Shown one piece after another: positions 1 through 10,692 of a DNA stretch of 64,000 nt. The position numbers were made by a program, and so were the translations under genes. The first letter of the stretch is position 1; each line of letters begins with the position of its first letter. Origin of the DNA: Wyeomyia smithii (Eukaryota > Arthropoda > Insecta > Diptera > Culicidae); contig NC_073696.1 of assembly GCF_029784165.1 (NCBI RefSeq), forward strand, positions 150,094,812-150,158,811, in the 5' to 3' direction. The notes beneath the pieces are model-generated. The model saw only the letters and a list, made by a program, of their open reading frames with translations, did no database searches and was not told the origin of the DNA.

Positions 1-486
1 AACGTATTTTCGCGTTTATATCCTCACAGACTTAAGCTCTCTTGGAAAAAAAAATACTCAGAAGATATCACTTATTTAATCCTCACCTCCTCTCTTACAC
101 AAATGTTTCGTACCTTGAGTAACTTATTATTGAAAACAGAAAATACGTCATTGAAAAAACTTTAACACTGTTGAAATTGCATGATTTTGATATCTAAAAA
201 ACGCCCTTACACTTCAAACTGTCGTAGAGAAGCCATATTCAAACAAAACACCTGAGGCAAACAGCTAAATAGTGAACGACTTAATGATGTCATCATGTTT
301 GAATTTCTTTTCATGATCAGCGAATATATAAACATATGAAATCATTTTATTTCATACTGATTGTTTTTTTATAGTTTTATTTACATCTTCTTAACAAAAC
401 AAACCGTGATAAAAACACTATCTTTGAATGTTGTTGAACCAAGAACTGTTAAGCATTATAAACTTCTGCCGTTAGCACATTTTGGA
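1..486. other. AT-rich flank downstream of the broken transposase-like gene
   Basis: No open reading frame here looks real. The stretch lies just past the stop codon of the minus-strand transposase-like gene and may hold its 3' UTR. I could not recognise a terminal repeat, so the outer end of that element is not defined in this window. Confidence 0.4.
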
Positions 487-958
487 TCAAATGTGTTCAT
501 GTTGCTGGTCTGGTTTATTTGCAAATTCTTTTTGCTTGAATCGTGCCAGCCTATCTGTTGACAATTGGTACCGCCCCGGTGTCAGTAAATATAGCAGGTA
601 CTCTTTTTTCATGTTTATAATATTTCCAGATGAGTTCATAATACTGAATGTATGCTTATGTCCAGTTCGACAGTTTGTTACCTTAACATAACCGTTACAG
701 TTGGGTAAAATTCTGTCTAATTCAAACACTGTTGGATTACTTAGATGATCATTTTCCAGTTCAGTTGTATTAACATTTACGAACTCGATAGGGTGGTGAT
801 GAGATAGGATGGATGTTTCATTGTCTTGAAAGTTGAATTCCTGCAAATCGTCGTCATCTCCATAATCGTCAGCATAGGTATTGAGTGCTTCAACGTCAAT
901 AAATTCTGTAGTGTTCTGACACTGCCGGCTGATAGAAGCATCAAAATTTGGGCTGTAA
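487..958 (-). pseudogene. C-terminal part of a transposase-like protein, cut off by a hAT insertion
   Basis: This is the C-terminal part of the minus-strand transposase-like gene. The frame opens at the hAT target site (959-966) and runs to a stop at 487-489. It contains an acidic stretch (YADDYGDDDDLQEF) and ends with a segment having the motif LSTDRLARFKQ, after which the protein stops at ...QQHEHI. The frame is continuous with the piece at 5215-5662 once the hAT element and one copy of its 8-bp duplication are ignored, so no splice site needs to be invoked. I know of similar C-termini (short activation-type tail with a '..LS.DRL.R' motif) in multi-exon transposase-like genes of insects and cnidarians, from memory only. 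It could instead be a host gene, but the domain content upstream argues for a transposon. Confidence 0.55.
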
Positions 959-1337
959 ATTCCAACCAGGCATGTCTAAACCCACCACACGCCCGCGTGT
1001 GTGTTTCAAGCAATGCCACCGGGGGTATTTTTTTTGCCCTTCCAGTGCCAATACAAAACTGAAACTTACAGTGTCCCGAATGAAACGCCACATCGGCAAC
1101 TTCGGGAGCCCTCGGCTCGAGTGTTTTGACTTCGTGAATGCACGTCGGATGCCCTTTAGCTAAATGGGGGCGAACACGCGTTTCCTCGAACACGATGTGT
1201 GTTTTGTTTCTCTTTCTCATCCCATTCATTCATTAACACTACATACAAAACAAGTGGGATGAGAATGGTTCATTGACTTAGTTGAGTTGAAAGTTTTGAT
1301 AAATAATAACCTGTTTTGATTTTGCTCCAGAAGTACT

Positions 1338-2307
1338 ATGTCGGAAGGAAAACGTGCTAAGTTGTCAAAGGATACGGTGAAGGTTATCACCGATTACTTT
1401 ACGAGGGAAGGAGACAGATCTTTTCCACGGTGTAGTTTATGTTTAAAACAATTAACTGTCGACAAATTTTATAACTTGAGAAGGCACTTACAATTAGTGC
1501 ATGCTGACGTGTTTAATGAAACGATTGCAAATGACGAAACACGCCAAAACATTCCATTAAAACGGAAGATTCCCGCAGTTTCCGTACCAATTGATAACAA
1601 ATTGCTTATCGAATATTGTGTGAAAATGGTAACGGAAGGAGGGTTGGCGTTTAATATGCTTGATCAACCTGGCCTAGCTAACTTGCTTGACATGCTTACA
1701 AAAGCGTTGAAGGTCCCCAGCATTAACCGTAAGACCATTCCAGTTGAAGTTGAAAAAACTGCGTTAGAATTTAAAAAAGAAATAATCAGGGAATTGAAAG
1801 GAAGGATGTTGTGCGTGAAGGTCGATTCGGCTACACGGAAAGGGAGAAACCTCATTAGTATTTGCGTGCAATTTATAGAAAAGGCAACGTTTGTCCTGCG
1901 AACTCTAGCAGTTATCGATTTTGATGCTCCGCAAACTGCTGAAGCTTTGAAAGATGAGATTCTTCGGGTAATGAACGATTTTGAAGTTGACGTCAAACAA
2001 ATATATTCGGTGACAACAGACAATGGCGCAAATTATTTAAAAGCCGCTAAATTAATCCGTGAAGCCCAAAGACGAGATGACGATATCGATTATGATTTGG
2101 AAGTTGGAAATTTGGACGAAAATATCGATTACGACGAAAGTTTGGAAGAGGAAAAATGCTTAGATGCGATTACAAACGCTATTTCAGATAGCGTGAGATG
2201 TGCAGCACATACGTTGCAGCTCTGCGTACACGATACAATAAAGAAACTAAGTTTGAAGCCGTTTTTGGACAGAATAAAAAATACTTCGAAACAGTTCGAA
2301 CGAAACA
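1338..2307 (+). pseudogene. hAT transposase, N-terminal block (BED finger and start of catalytic domain)
   Basis: The ATG at 1338 opens a frame starting MSEGKRAKLSKDTVKVI. A BED-type zinc finger follows at about residues 30-55: C..C (CSLCLKQL) then H...H (LRRHLQLVH). Residues 150-240 fit the hAT RNase H-like fold, with a VKVDSATRKGRNLISI stretch carrying the likely first catalytic Asp and VTTDNGANYLKAAK the second. CAAHTLQLCVHD near residue 290 is the usual hAT 'C..H.LnL...d' motif. A GTAAGT donor at 2308 ends the coding block; the open frame runs on only to 2342. The C-terminal block is at 3450-4317. The splice phases of the visible donor and acceptor differ by one base, so the gene is either decayed or uses another boundary. 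Function in this family is cut-and-paste transposition in the nucleus. Confidence 0.8.
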
Positions 2308-3449
2308 GTAAGTATTATGAAGAAAATATAATTATTATGTGACGTCCGCGTGTGTGTGGAGGGGGGGGGGTGTATGTCTATATCAATGTGTATATGTGAG
2401 TGATCAGGTTAATGTGGTTGTGTGTAAACTTAAGTTTTAGAAAAAATGAAACAATCACTCTTTTAAACCTATCTATGTTTTTTGATTGGATATTTTCCAG
2501 CTATGAGATAGATCTCAAATTTATTTGTTCAAATAAATTTGATTCAGACGTATTGAAAATTCCTTGAAAACTCTAACTGTTGAACAGTTCCACAGAAAGT
2601 GTCCCAGTTATATTTTTTTAAATTGTCATTTTTGATTATGCTGAAACTTTGCATAGACGTTTCTATGGGTAAAAGATGCCATTCTGTGCTTTTTTGTGAA
2701 GCATGACTTATTTTTGGGAAGCTATTTAAAAATGCTGTTTTGGCAAAGTATTGATGACTATAAATATTCTAAGAGCCAAAACGGTTTGTTTACCCTGTGT
2801 GACGTCTTCAGCAAAGTTGCGGATAATAATTTTGTCTTTGTGTATTCCAATCAAACAAACCGTTTTTGATGTAAAAATATTTCATAATCACCAATAGAGC
2901 ACTCTATTCTTGATAAAAAAAATAAATTAAATAAATGTCGAAAATAAACTATTTTAAAATTATTTTTTATTTTTCTTTTAATTTTTTTTTGTAAAATTTT
3001 TTTTGAAGAGTGTATATTTTTTTCAGAAAGTCAATATTGTTATTTACAACGTTGCCACAGACGTCAAACCGATTAAACAAACCGTCTTGGCTCTAAAAGT
3101 ATTTGTAATTGAGTTCCGAATCGGAATGGAGCACCAAGGCCTTGCTGTGCTTTTACTCTGTCATAATTTAATTAAAACGATTTTTTAATTTGAACAATTT
3201 AAAAAAAACACTGCTTTACACCATTGTTTTACTCTTATCGTTATTCGAAAAGGTTTAAAACTTTAAACCTCATGTACTACTAGTCCTAGTCAAGATGATT
3301 GAAAACCCGTCTAGTGGAATAACAACTGAACAAAAATATTAAAGTCACTCAAAACAAAAAAAATTGCAGGGTGCTGGCTTAAATAATATCGATTTACTGT
3401 ATTCATTTTACTCTTTTTAACTATAATATGTTTTTCTTTATACATTAAG
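2308..3449 (+). other. Intron-like gap in the hAT transposase
   Basis: A GTAAGT donor at 2308-2313 and an AG at 3448-3449 flank about 1.1 kb without coding potential. It includes a (GT)n/G10 stretch near 2350-2370 and an inverted-repeat element (2769-3098). The next exon would begin ...LRRIFEQ. The phases do not match by one base. Confidence 0.45.
2769..3098. repeat. Foldback/MITE-like inverted repeat in the hAT intron
   Basis: The stretch at 2769-2840 (beginning CTAAGAGCCAAAACGGTTTG) is repeated in reverse complement at about 3033-3098 (ending CAAACCGTCTTGGCTCTA). Arms are roughly 65-70 bp and imperfect. Outer boundaries and TSD are not clear. Confidence 0.6.
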
Positions 3450-4317
3450 GCTTCGTCGTATTTTCGAACAAAGCGGAGTGAGCGTACCTAAATTAGACTG
3501 CGAGACACGCTGGAATTCCGCTTATATAATGCTGGAGTATTTTGCTACAAACGAGCAATTTCTCAGAGACCTGATAGAAGCCAACAGCCAAATTCAATTG
3601 ACTGAAGAGGATTGGCAATTCATAAATGAATTTGTTAAGTCGTTCAATCCTGTTTTCACCGCAACTGTTCGCTTGCAACTACTAATAATGGGAGTTTTCT
3701 TCTTTATTTGGTTGGACTGTATAATACATTTGAAGGAAATAAAATGCAGCAAAATGGCTAGTGCTTTAGTGTTGGCTATGCATACGCGTCAGACAGTGTT
3801 ATTTGAAGGAAAAGCATTTCTAGCAGCGATGTACCTCGATCCTCGCATTAATTTTGTCAAGTCGAAATTCCTTACAGAAGAACAAAAAAAGATAGGCGTA
3901 CAGCACCTAATGACAATCTGGAACAATATCAAAACGGACTCGAATGAATTAGAAACATCCTGTGACAGTCCAACTACATCAAAAACTCCAGTTACACGCG
4001 TAGAAGCAATGCTCCAAGAAATACATTCTTCAACCGATCAGTCAATAGAAACAGTTGAGACAAAATTAAAAAGTATCTCGCTTCGTCATCGAATGCCGTC
4101 ATCAGAGTTGGTCATGCAGTATTACTGGAACAACAAAAGAACCGAACCAATCTTGTATTCTCTGGCACAAGTTGCACTTGCGGTGCCTTGTACTCAAGTC
4201 TCGGCTGAGAGATCATTCAGTGCTTTGGGATTAGTGCTGACTGATAAACGTTTGCGGTTAAGTAACCAAAACCTTTACAACATTTTATTCGTTAAACTAA
4301 ATAGTGAACTTTTTTGA
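3450..4317 (+). pseudogene. hAT transposase, C-terminal block with dimerisation domain
   Basis: The frame runs LRRIFEQSGVSVPKLDCETR and continues WNSAYIMLEYF, the conserved hAT 'D..TRWnS...ML' region. It ends with the hAT family dimerisation domain: VPCTQVSAERSFSALGLVLT then KRLRLSNQNLYNILFVKLN, with a stop at 4315-4317. The catalytic Glu of hAT transposases would lie between these two regions; I cannot assign it safely. The open frame here first shows a start-like GTG at 3478, but homology clearly extends upstream to about 3450, so this is an exon rather than a separate gene. Confidence 0.8.
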
Positions 4318-5214
4318 TAGCTCATTACAGAAATAATTTTTCATTGTTCTTTTGTTTTCAGAGAAATACATCAGTTTTATACAATTCGTGAATTAAACTA
4401 ATTATCCTGTAGTTTCATTCTCATACAAAACAAAAGTCGCATTGAATCAGCCCGGTTTTTCTCTTTTAGCATACCTATTTATATGTTGTTTCCTTTAATT
4501 TGAATAATACGCGAAGAAAACGTATTGTCATGATAATATTTAGTAACACTTCCTTGCACCCCGAAATATATTAACACATCAAAACGAGTCCAATATTTGA
4601 AAACATACAAGTGATAATTGAGCGGTCGGAGTTCGAAGCGATTTTACGATATGTTTTGATGTAAACTACATAGAGTAACCCAAAACCACTTTCCAACTTT
4701 GTCACTAATAGCAAAGACGTCAGACGCCAAGCTATGCGAACAAAAAATTTGGCAATCAGCGCGTAAGTATATTCAACAAAAAAATCTTGTCGGAGATTAC
4801 TGGTAATCAAACCGCACGGATTTTACATTTTCCAGCCACACACTCGTAATTTTATTTTTCCCCTACATTTGTTTTGCAACACATTCTATCGACAAATTTT
4901 GTATAAAAAACAAATTCGAGGTATTGTTATGCCATGGCTGCCGTCAAATTATCTAGTATTATACCATAACGATCTCACGGTGGCGACCGATTCGTCTGTA
5001 AAACAAGCTTGAGTGCCTTCCGAAACAGCAAGCCCTCGGCTGCACGGTGAACCGAAGTCTAAAACACTCGGCTCTCGGGCTTGCCGACGGCGTCGCGTGT
5101 TCGGTCCTAAGCCAGCACGGGAGTGGAAATCGAAATACCCTCTGTGGCGTGTTTGCTAGCGGAGGGGCCTCATGTGTATTAGAGTGCTGTGTTTTCCCCA
5201 TGCCTGATTCCAAC

Positions 5215-5662
5215 AGCAAACAATTTCTCTTTTGCAATGGCTTGGGCTCTTATTATGCAATTACGTATGTCTTCTTCCGAAGGAAGAAAATCAGGGACTG
5301 AACGGGTTTTCAATTTTTCCAAACTTGGAAAATTAACTTTATCACAGTTTCTGTACATAATATCAAATTTCATTTGGATTCGCTTCAGTTTTTCTGTCAA
5401 TTCTTTTATGGTGAAATTAACAACTGTTTGATTTGTTGTTGCCATTGTCCGTAACTGTCCGAAAAGTTTTTCACACGGCTGGCTTGAAAGAGCAGCAATT
5501 ATAAAATTGGCACCTACACTTCTGCAGATTTCGATGAATTTTATTATAGAATGCGCATTTATTTCAATACAAACATATGCATTTGTAGTAATGCAGTGCT
5601 TTAAGTTTTTATGGACTTCGCTACACCAATTTCTCCAAGCTCGAACGATAAATGTTGCAGTC
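5215..5662 (-). pseudogene. Transposase-like gene, start of last exon with SQPCE..F.QLR motif
   Basis: The minus-strand frame begins at a splice acceptor (TTTGCAG, ending at 5663) and reads TATFIVRAWRNWC, then ITTNAYVCIEINAHSIIKF, then SQPCEKLFGQLRTM, then KLKRIQMKFDIMYR, before running into the hAT target site at 5207-5214. The E..F..(I/L)R pattern resembles the C-terminal catalytic 'E..F...R' box of P-element-like DDE transposases, and is the best candidate for the catalytic Glu. The I-clade LINE at 5713-10682 lies only about 40 bases upstream of the acceptor, inside the intron. There is no start codon because this is an internal exon; the ATG at 5445 is internal. Confidence 0.55.
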
Positions 5663-6135
5663 CTGCAAATAAAAAAATAAACTTTGAAAATAAATACAAT
5701 ACAATACTAGTAAATCAGTTGGAAGCAAACCTCAGTGGAGATAGGATCGTTGTTGCCTGCTCCGCTGCCAAGCTATCCGATTTTATTAAAGCAAATAGAC
5801 GCGCATTGTTCGAGTCCGCTTTGTTGTTCGACCTGCTTTTATACACAGCGTGTATACGGCGCGTGTGTTCTTTTTGACTCGGTTCTGTGCTGTGCAAACA
5901 TCGCCTGCAGTGAAGCAACTGTAGCACGTCCCCCGCACTCCGGCCGTCGGCCACGCCGCTTGGAGCACGAAGCAGCTGCTGGTAGAACAACAGGCTGCAG
6001 ATAGGCAGCAAAATCAGCATCGCTGCAGAGTAGAGCGGCTATTAGAGGTAGTTTTTTTTCATGGTTTTTTTTCTACGGTGTTGGTTATAATTTTAAGTTG
6101 GAAATTGGGTGAACGACATTGATCTTCGGACCAAC

Positions 6136-7515
6136 ATGGACGAAGAAGAGACTGACTCCTGTGATTCCGGAGGCGGATTCCCTCCCGCCCCTACGCCCGA
6201 TTCGGGCGGTTACAGAGTGCCGCGGGTCGGAAAAGGAGCCCCGCACGACATGATCCATCGGGCGAGGTTGTATCCGGAAGGATATCCGGGCCCGTGGGTA
6301 GTATATTTCAGACCCAAATTAAAAGCATTGAACACGATGCAAATCTGTAGGGATCAGGTGCGGTTTTCGGCCGTGACAGAGATAACAAAAGTCCGCCCCA
6401 ATAAACTGCGTGTCTCGCTGTCAGACCCCAAACAAGCAAACGAGATTGCTGTTTGTGAGCTCTTCACGCTGGAGTACCACGTGTACATTCCAGCTCGTGT
6501 AGTCGAGATTGACGGCGTGGTCAGCGAATCGAGTCTGACCGTCGAGGACCTGTTGAAGACTGGAAAAGGCCTATTCAAGGACCCCAGTCTTAAACCAGTT
6601 AAGATTCTTGATTGTAAGAGATTACATTCAGCGTCGCTCGACAAGGGTGTAAAAACTTACACCCAATCAGACTCTTTTCGCCTGACTTTCGCCGGGTCTG
6701 CTCTGCCGAGCTATGTGCTCGTGGACAAGGTGCGTCTACCCGTGCGCTTGTTTGTGCCGCGGGTTATGAATTGCCACAAGTGCAAACAGTTGGGCCATAC
6801 GGCCTCCCACTGTGGCAATAAAGCCCGTTGTGGCAAGTGCGGAGAGCAACATGCGGATGACGCCTGTAATAAGGGTGCTGAAAAGTGCTTTTATTGTGGG
6901 CAGACTCCGCATGAGCTGTCTGCATGTCCCGCGTACAAGCAGCGCCAAGAAAAGATCAAGCGGTCTCTAAAAGAGCGCTCTAAGCGCACTTTCGCAGAAA
7001 TGCTCAAAAAGGCCGCTGCCACCGAACTGGTTTCCCCGAATCTTTTTGAGGTCTTGTCATCCGATGAGGCTGATTCTGACGATTCAGTTGGAGAACCTAC
7101 CTTTGCCGAGCCCGGGAAGTCTAGGAAGCGAAAAAACCTCTCTTCCCCTAAACTTCCTAGGAAGGGACAGAGAAGGTCTCCATCTGAAATGGCTAATACT
7201 AAAAAACAAAAAAGTGCTGTAGAAAATCCGAAGCAAACTCCTCCAGGATTGGCAAAATTGAATTCTAGTAAGGAGTTCCCAGCACTTCCAGGAACATCAA
7301 AAAACCCACCTGTTCCTTCTTTTACGTCCAAGATTCAGCCAGAATCTGGACTGCTGAAGTTTTCAGATATTGTGGACTGGATTTTTGAAAATTTCAACAT
7401 AACTGATCCCCTTAAAAGTCTTCTGCTGGCATTTCTACCAACAGTTGAAACGTTTTTGAAGCAGTTGACTGCTAAATGGCCCCTCCTTGCAGCGATCGTA
7501 TCCTTCGATGGCTAA
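6136..7515 (+). CDS. LINE copy 1 ORF1, CCHC zinc-knuckle nucleic-acid-binding protein
   Basis: I take the ATG at 6136 (MDEEETDSCDSGG) as the start, because the frame upstream has only a GTG at 6109. The protein has an N-terminal low-complexity segment, a central conserved region around VVYFRPKLKALNTMQ, and three CCHC/CCHC-like knuckles at about residues 215-270 (CHKCKQLGHTASHC, CGKCGEQHADDAC, CFYCGQTPHELSAC). A basic, Ser/Pro-rich tail follows (SRKRKNLSSPKLPRKGQRR). Gag-like ORF1 proteins of I-clade LINEs bind element RNA. The frame is open over its full length. The stop TAA at 7513-7515 overlaps the ATG of ORF2 in ATGGCTAA (7508-7515). Confidence 0.82.
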   Translation: MDEEETDSCDSGGGFPPAPTPDSGGYRVPRVGKGAPHDMIHRARLYPEGYPGPWVVYFRPKLKALNTMQICRDQVRFSAVTEITKVRPNKLRVSLSDPKQANEIAVCELFTLEYHVYIPARVVEIDGVVSESSLTVEDLLKTGKGLFKDPSLKPVKILDCKRLHSASLDKGVKTYTQSDSFRLTFAGSALPSYVLVDKVRLPVRLFVPRVMNCHKCKQLGHTASHCGNKARCGKCGEQHADDACNKGAEKCFYCGQTPHELSACPAYKQRQEKIKRSLKERSKRTFAEMLKKAAATELVSPNLFEVLSSDEADSDDSVGEPTFAEPGKSRKRKNLSSPKLPRKGQRRSPSEMANTKKQKSAVENPKQTPPGLAKLNSSKEFPALPGTSKNPPVPSFTSKIQPESGLLKFSDIVDWIFENFNITDPLKSLLLAFLPTVETFLKQLTAKWPLLAAIVSFDG

Positions 7516-10500
7516 TTCATCGGCTGAGATGAATGATTCTATCTCTTTTTTACAGTGGAATTGTAGAAGTATCATCCCCAAAATTGATTCATTCAAAGTT
7601 TTGATTGATAAGTATAAATGCGCTGCATTATCCCTCTGTGAAACTTGGCTCACTTCAAATGAAGATCTTTACTTCCATGATTTTAATATTATTCGCCTCG
7701 ACCGAGTTACCCCTTACGGAGGAGTCCTTCTAGGGATTAAGAAGTGCTATTCTTTCTATCGTATTAACCTCCCCTCGGTCCCAGGCGTCGAAGCTGTCGC
7801 ATGTCAAATGACAATACAAGGTAAAGAGCTTTGTATTGCCTCAATATATATTCCTCCCAGAGCACAGGTTGGGCAACGGCTGCTCTTTGATTTAATAGAA
7901 CTTCTTCCCTCGCCACGTTTGATTTTGGGAGACTTCAACTCTCATGATGTGGCTTGGGGTTCCCCTTCTAATGATAACCGTTCCTCTTTGATCTATAACC
8001 TCTGCGACGACTTCGACATGACAATATTAAACAACGGGGACATGACACGCGTTCCGAAATCTCCAGCGCGCCCCAGTGCTTTGGATTTATCTTAATGTTC
8101 AACATCGCTACGGTTGGATTGCATATGGAAGGTAGTCCTTGATCCCCACGGTAGCGATCATTTGCCTATCCAAATTTCAATTGATAATGGTTCAACTCGC
8201 ACGCGATCAGTTGATATTCAGTATGACCTCACACGAAATATCGATTGGAAGTTATACGAGGAAATGATTTCAGAAGCTGTCGAGTCGATTCAACATCATC
8301 CACCACTTGAAGAATACAACCTCCTCGAGGGCTTGATTCTCGACGCCGCGTTGCAAGCCCAAACTAAGAAATATCCCGGCGTGACGATCAAAGAACGGCC
8401 TCCCACTCCGTGGTGGGACAAAGAGTGCTCCGATGTCTACACGGAAAAATCCGACGCGTTTAAGGCCTTCTTTTGGGTGACAGGTAAACCCGACGACTTT
8501 AAGCGGTATTTGGAGCTTGAGACCAAGTTTAAAAGCTTGGTCCGAGCAAAGAAACGCAGATATTGGCGTCGGTTCGTGAACGGAACGTCGAAGGAGACAT
8601 CGATGAGCACTCTTTGGAACACAGCCCGAAGAATGCGAAATCGTGTAACGGTCAACGAAAGCGAGGAGTCTTCAAGTCGGTGGATATTTGATTTTGCCAG
8701 GAAAGTATGTCCGGACTCTGTTCCTGCGCAAAACATTGTTCGCGATGCGTCTCCGGGCCACGACGCGATAGAATCACCTTTTACGATGGCAGAATTTTCA
8801 GTTGCCCTCCTGTCCTGTAACAATAACGCGCCTGGGTTAGATAGTATCAAATTCAACTTGTTGAAGAATCTGCCCGGCACTGCCAAGAGGCGCTTGTTGT
8901 ACTTGTTCAATAAGTTCCTGGAGCAAAACAATGTACCGCAGGATTGGAGGCAAGTGAAGGTGATCGCCATCAAAAAACCGGGAAAACCAGCTTCTAATCA
9001 CAACTCTTATAGGCCGATTGCAATGCTATCCTGTATCCGGAAATTGATGGAGAAAATGATACTCCGTCGTTAAGACCATTGGGTCGAATCAAACGGTCTA
9101 CTATCAGATACTCAATTTGGCTTCCGCCGTGCCAAAGGAACGAATGATTGTCTTGCGTTGCTTTCTACAGATATTCAGCTAGCCTATGCTCGCAAAGAAC
9201 AAATGGCATCTGTGTTCTTGGACATTAAGGGGGCTTTTGATTCCGTTTCTATTGACATTCTTTTGGGCAAACTTCACCGACAAGGATTTCACCAATTTTA
9301 AACAATTTTTTGCATAATTTATTGTCCGAAAAGCATATGCATTTTACGCATGGCGATTTGGCAACTTTTCGTATTAGCTACATGGGTCTTCCCCAGGGCT
9401 CATGCTTAAGCCCCCTTCTTTATAATTTTTATGTAAATGACATCGACGAATGTCTGGCAAATTCATGCACGATAAGACAACTTGCGGACGACAGCGTGGT
9501 TTCTATTACAGGAGCCAGAGCTGCCGATTTGCAAGGACCATTGCAAGATACCTTGGACAATTTGTCTACTTGGGCTTTACAGCTAGGTATCGAATTCTCT
9601 CCGGAGAAGACTGAGATAGCAGTTTTTTCTAGGAAGCGCGAGCCTGCTCAGCTCCACCTACAGTTAATGGGTGAAACGATTTCTCAGGTTTTGGTATATA
9701 AATATCTTGGTGTCTGGTTCGATTCGAAAGGCACCTGGGGATGTCACGTTCGGTATTTGATAAAAAAAATGTCAACAGAGAGTGAATTTTCTCCGGACAA
9801 TTACTGGATCATGGTGGGGAGCTCACCCAGGGGACCTTATAAGGCTTTACCAAACAACGATATTGTCGGTGCTTGAGTACGGGTGTTTCTGCTTCCGCTC
9901 CGCTGCAAATACCCATTTAATCAAGCTGGAACGATTGCAGTATCGTTGTTTGCGTATTGCCTTAGGTTGCATGCATTCGACCCATACAATGAGTTTGGAA
10001 GTTTTGGCGGGCGTTCTCCCTCTAAAAGACCGCTTTTGGGATCTGACTACTCGTATTCTCATCAAATGTGAGGTCTTGAACCCCTTGGTAATTGAAAATT
10101 TCGATAGGCTAGTCGAACTTAATTCTCAAACCCTTTTCATGACAGTGTATTTCAATCACATGTCTCAAAGTATAAACCCTCCCTCATACACCTCCAATCG
10201 TGTCAACTTGTTGGATACTTCTGTTCCTACTGTGTTTTTCGATACATCCATGATGGAAGAAACTCGTGGAATCCCAGATCAGATCAGACCCAGGTTTCCA
10301 CCAAACCTTGGTTTCGGGGGTTGGATGTAGGACGAGACTTCATTCGCGTGATGTCTCGGATTATGTTCAACCAGGGCCCGAAATATACAACCTTACGTCC
10401 CAGTCCGCGATATCTTAGCCCAACGGAACACTTCATACTTGATGCTGATTTACGGCTATTTGAAAAGCATAAGGGTACCCATTTAACAATTCCAACAAAC

Positions 10501-10560
10501 AGAACCGTCGAAAAAAAAAACCATGCTAGTTTTAGTTGTAGACTTAGTTCGAGCTCGTAG
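7508..10560 (+). pseudogene. LINE copy 1 ORF2, endonuclease/reverse transcriptase, broken
   Basis: The frame opens MANSSAEMNDSISFLQWNCR, the start of an APE-type endonuclease (WNCRS, CETWLTS, LGDFNSHDVAWGS). It has a nonsense codon at about 8092 (TTA in copy 2, TAA here), resumes with GSDHLPI of the endonuclease and the RT fingers (NNAPGLDSIKFNLLK, YRPIAMLSCIRKLMEK), and hits another TTA-to-TAA stop at about 9071. Frameshifts follow near 9290 and 9775. The RT active-site box reads LADDSVVS. Near 10285 the frame jumps from the thumb region straight to GLDVGRDF, so the RNase H domain found in copy 2 is deleted. Not functional. Confidence 0.8.
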
Positions 10561-10692
10561 TCGGCAGCGAGGGTAAAAAATTTGCCTTAGCTTATAAGAG
10601 AAACTAGAAATAAGACCCAGTTGGCTCCGTTAAACATTATATGTATAGTGCCGTGTCAAATATACGTTTTGATAAAAAAAAAAATACTAGTA

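Larger units (their letters stand above)
967..5206 (+). mobile_element. hAT DNA transposon, about 4.2 kb
   Basis: The element is bounded by an exact 8-bp duplication, ATTCCAAC, at 959-966 and 5207-5214, the TSD length of hAT elements. The ends start CAGGCATG and finish CATGCCTG, giving a short perfect TIR with weaker similarity further in (compare 1073-1136 with the reverse complement of about 5050-5150). It encodes a BED-finger/hAT-dimerisation transposase on the plus strand in two blocks. It interrupts the last exon of the minus-strand transposase-like gene. An internal inverted repeat at 2769-3098 sits in the gap between the coding blocks. The 889 bases after the transposase (4318-5206) carry no further gene. 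Confidence 0.88.
5713..10682 (+). mobile_element. I-clade LINE, copy 1 (decayed)
   Basis: This non-LTR retrotransposon has two ORFs, ORF1 with three zinc knuckles and ORF2 with endonuclease and reverse transcriptase. It ends with an A-rich tail at about 10673-10682. The flanks carry a TSD-like AATACTAGTA at 5703-5712 and 10683-10692, extending three more bases with one mismatch. The RNase H segment present in copy 2 is missing here, deleted near 10285. The 5' UTR (5713-6135) is visibly unlike that of copy 2. Confidence 0.82.

Noticed and set aside
777..1229. 150-codon minus-strand ORF
   Set aside because: It crosses the hAT boundary at 967 and is out of frame with the conserved exon.
8437..8973. 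178-codon minus-strand ORF
   Set aside because: Antisense shadow of the LINE RT, with an equivalent shadow in copy 2 (14456-14959).
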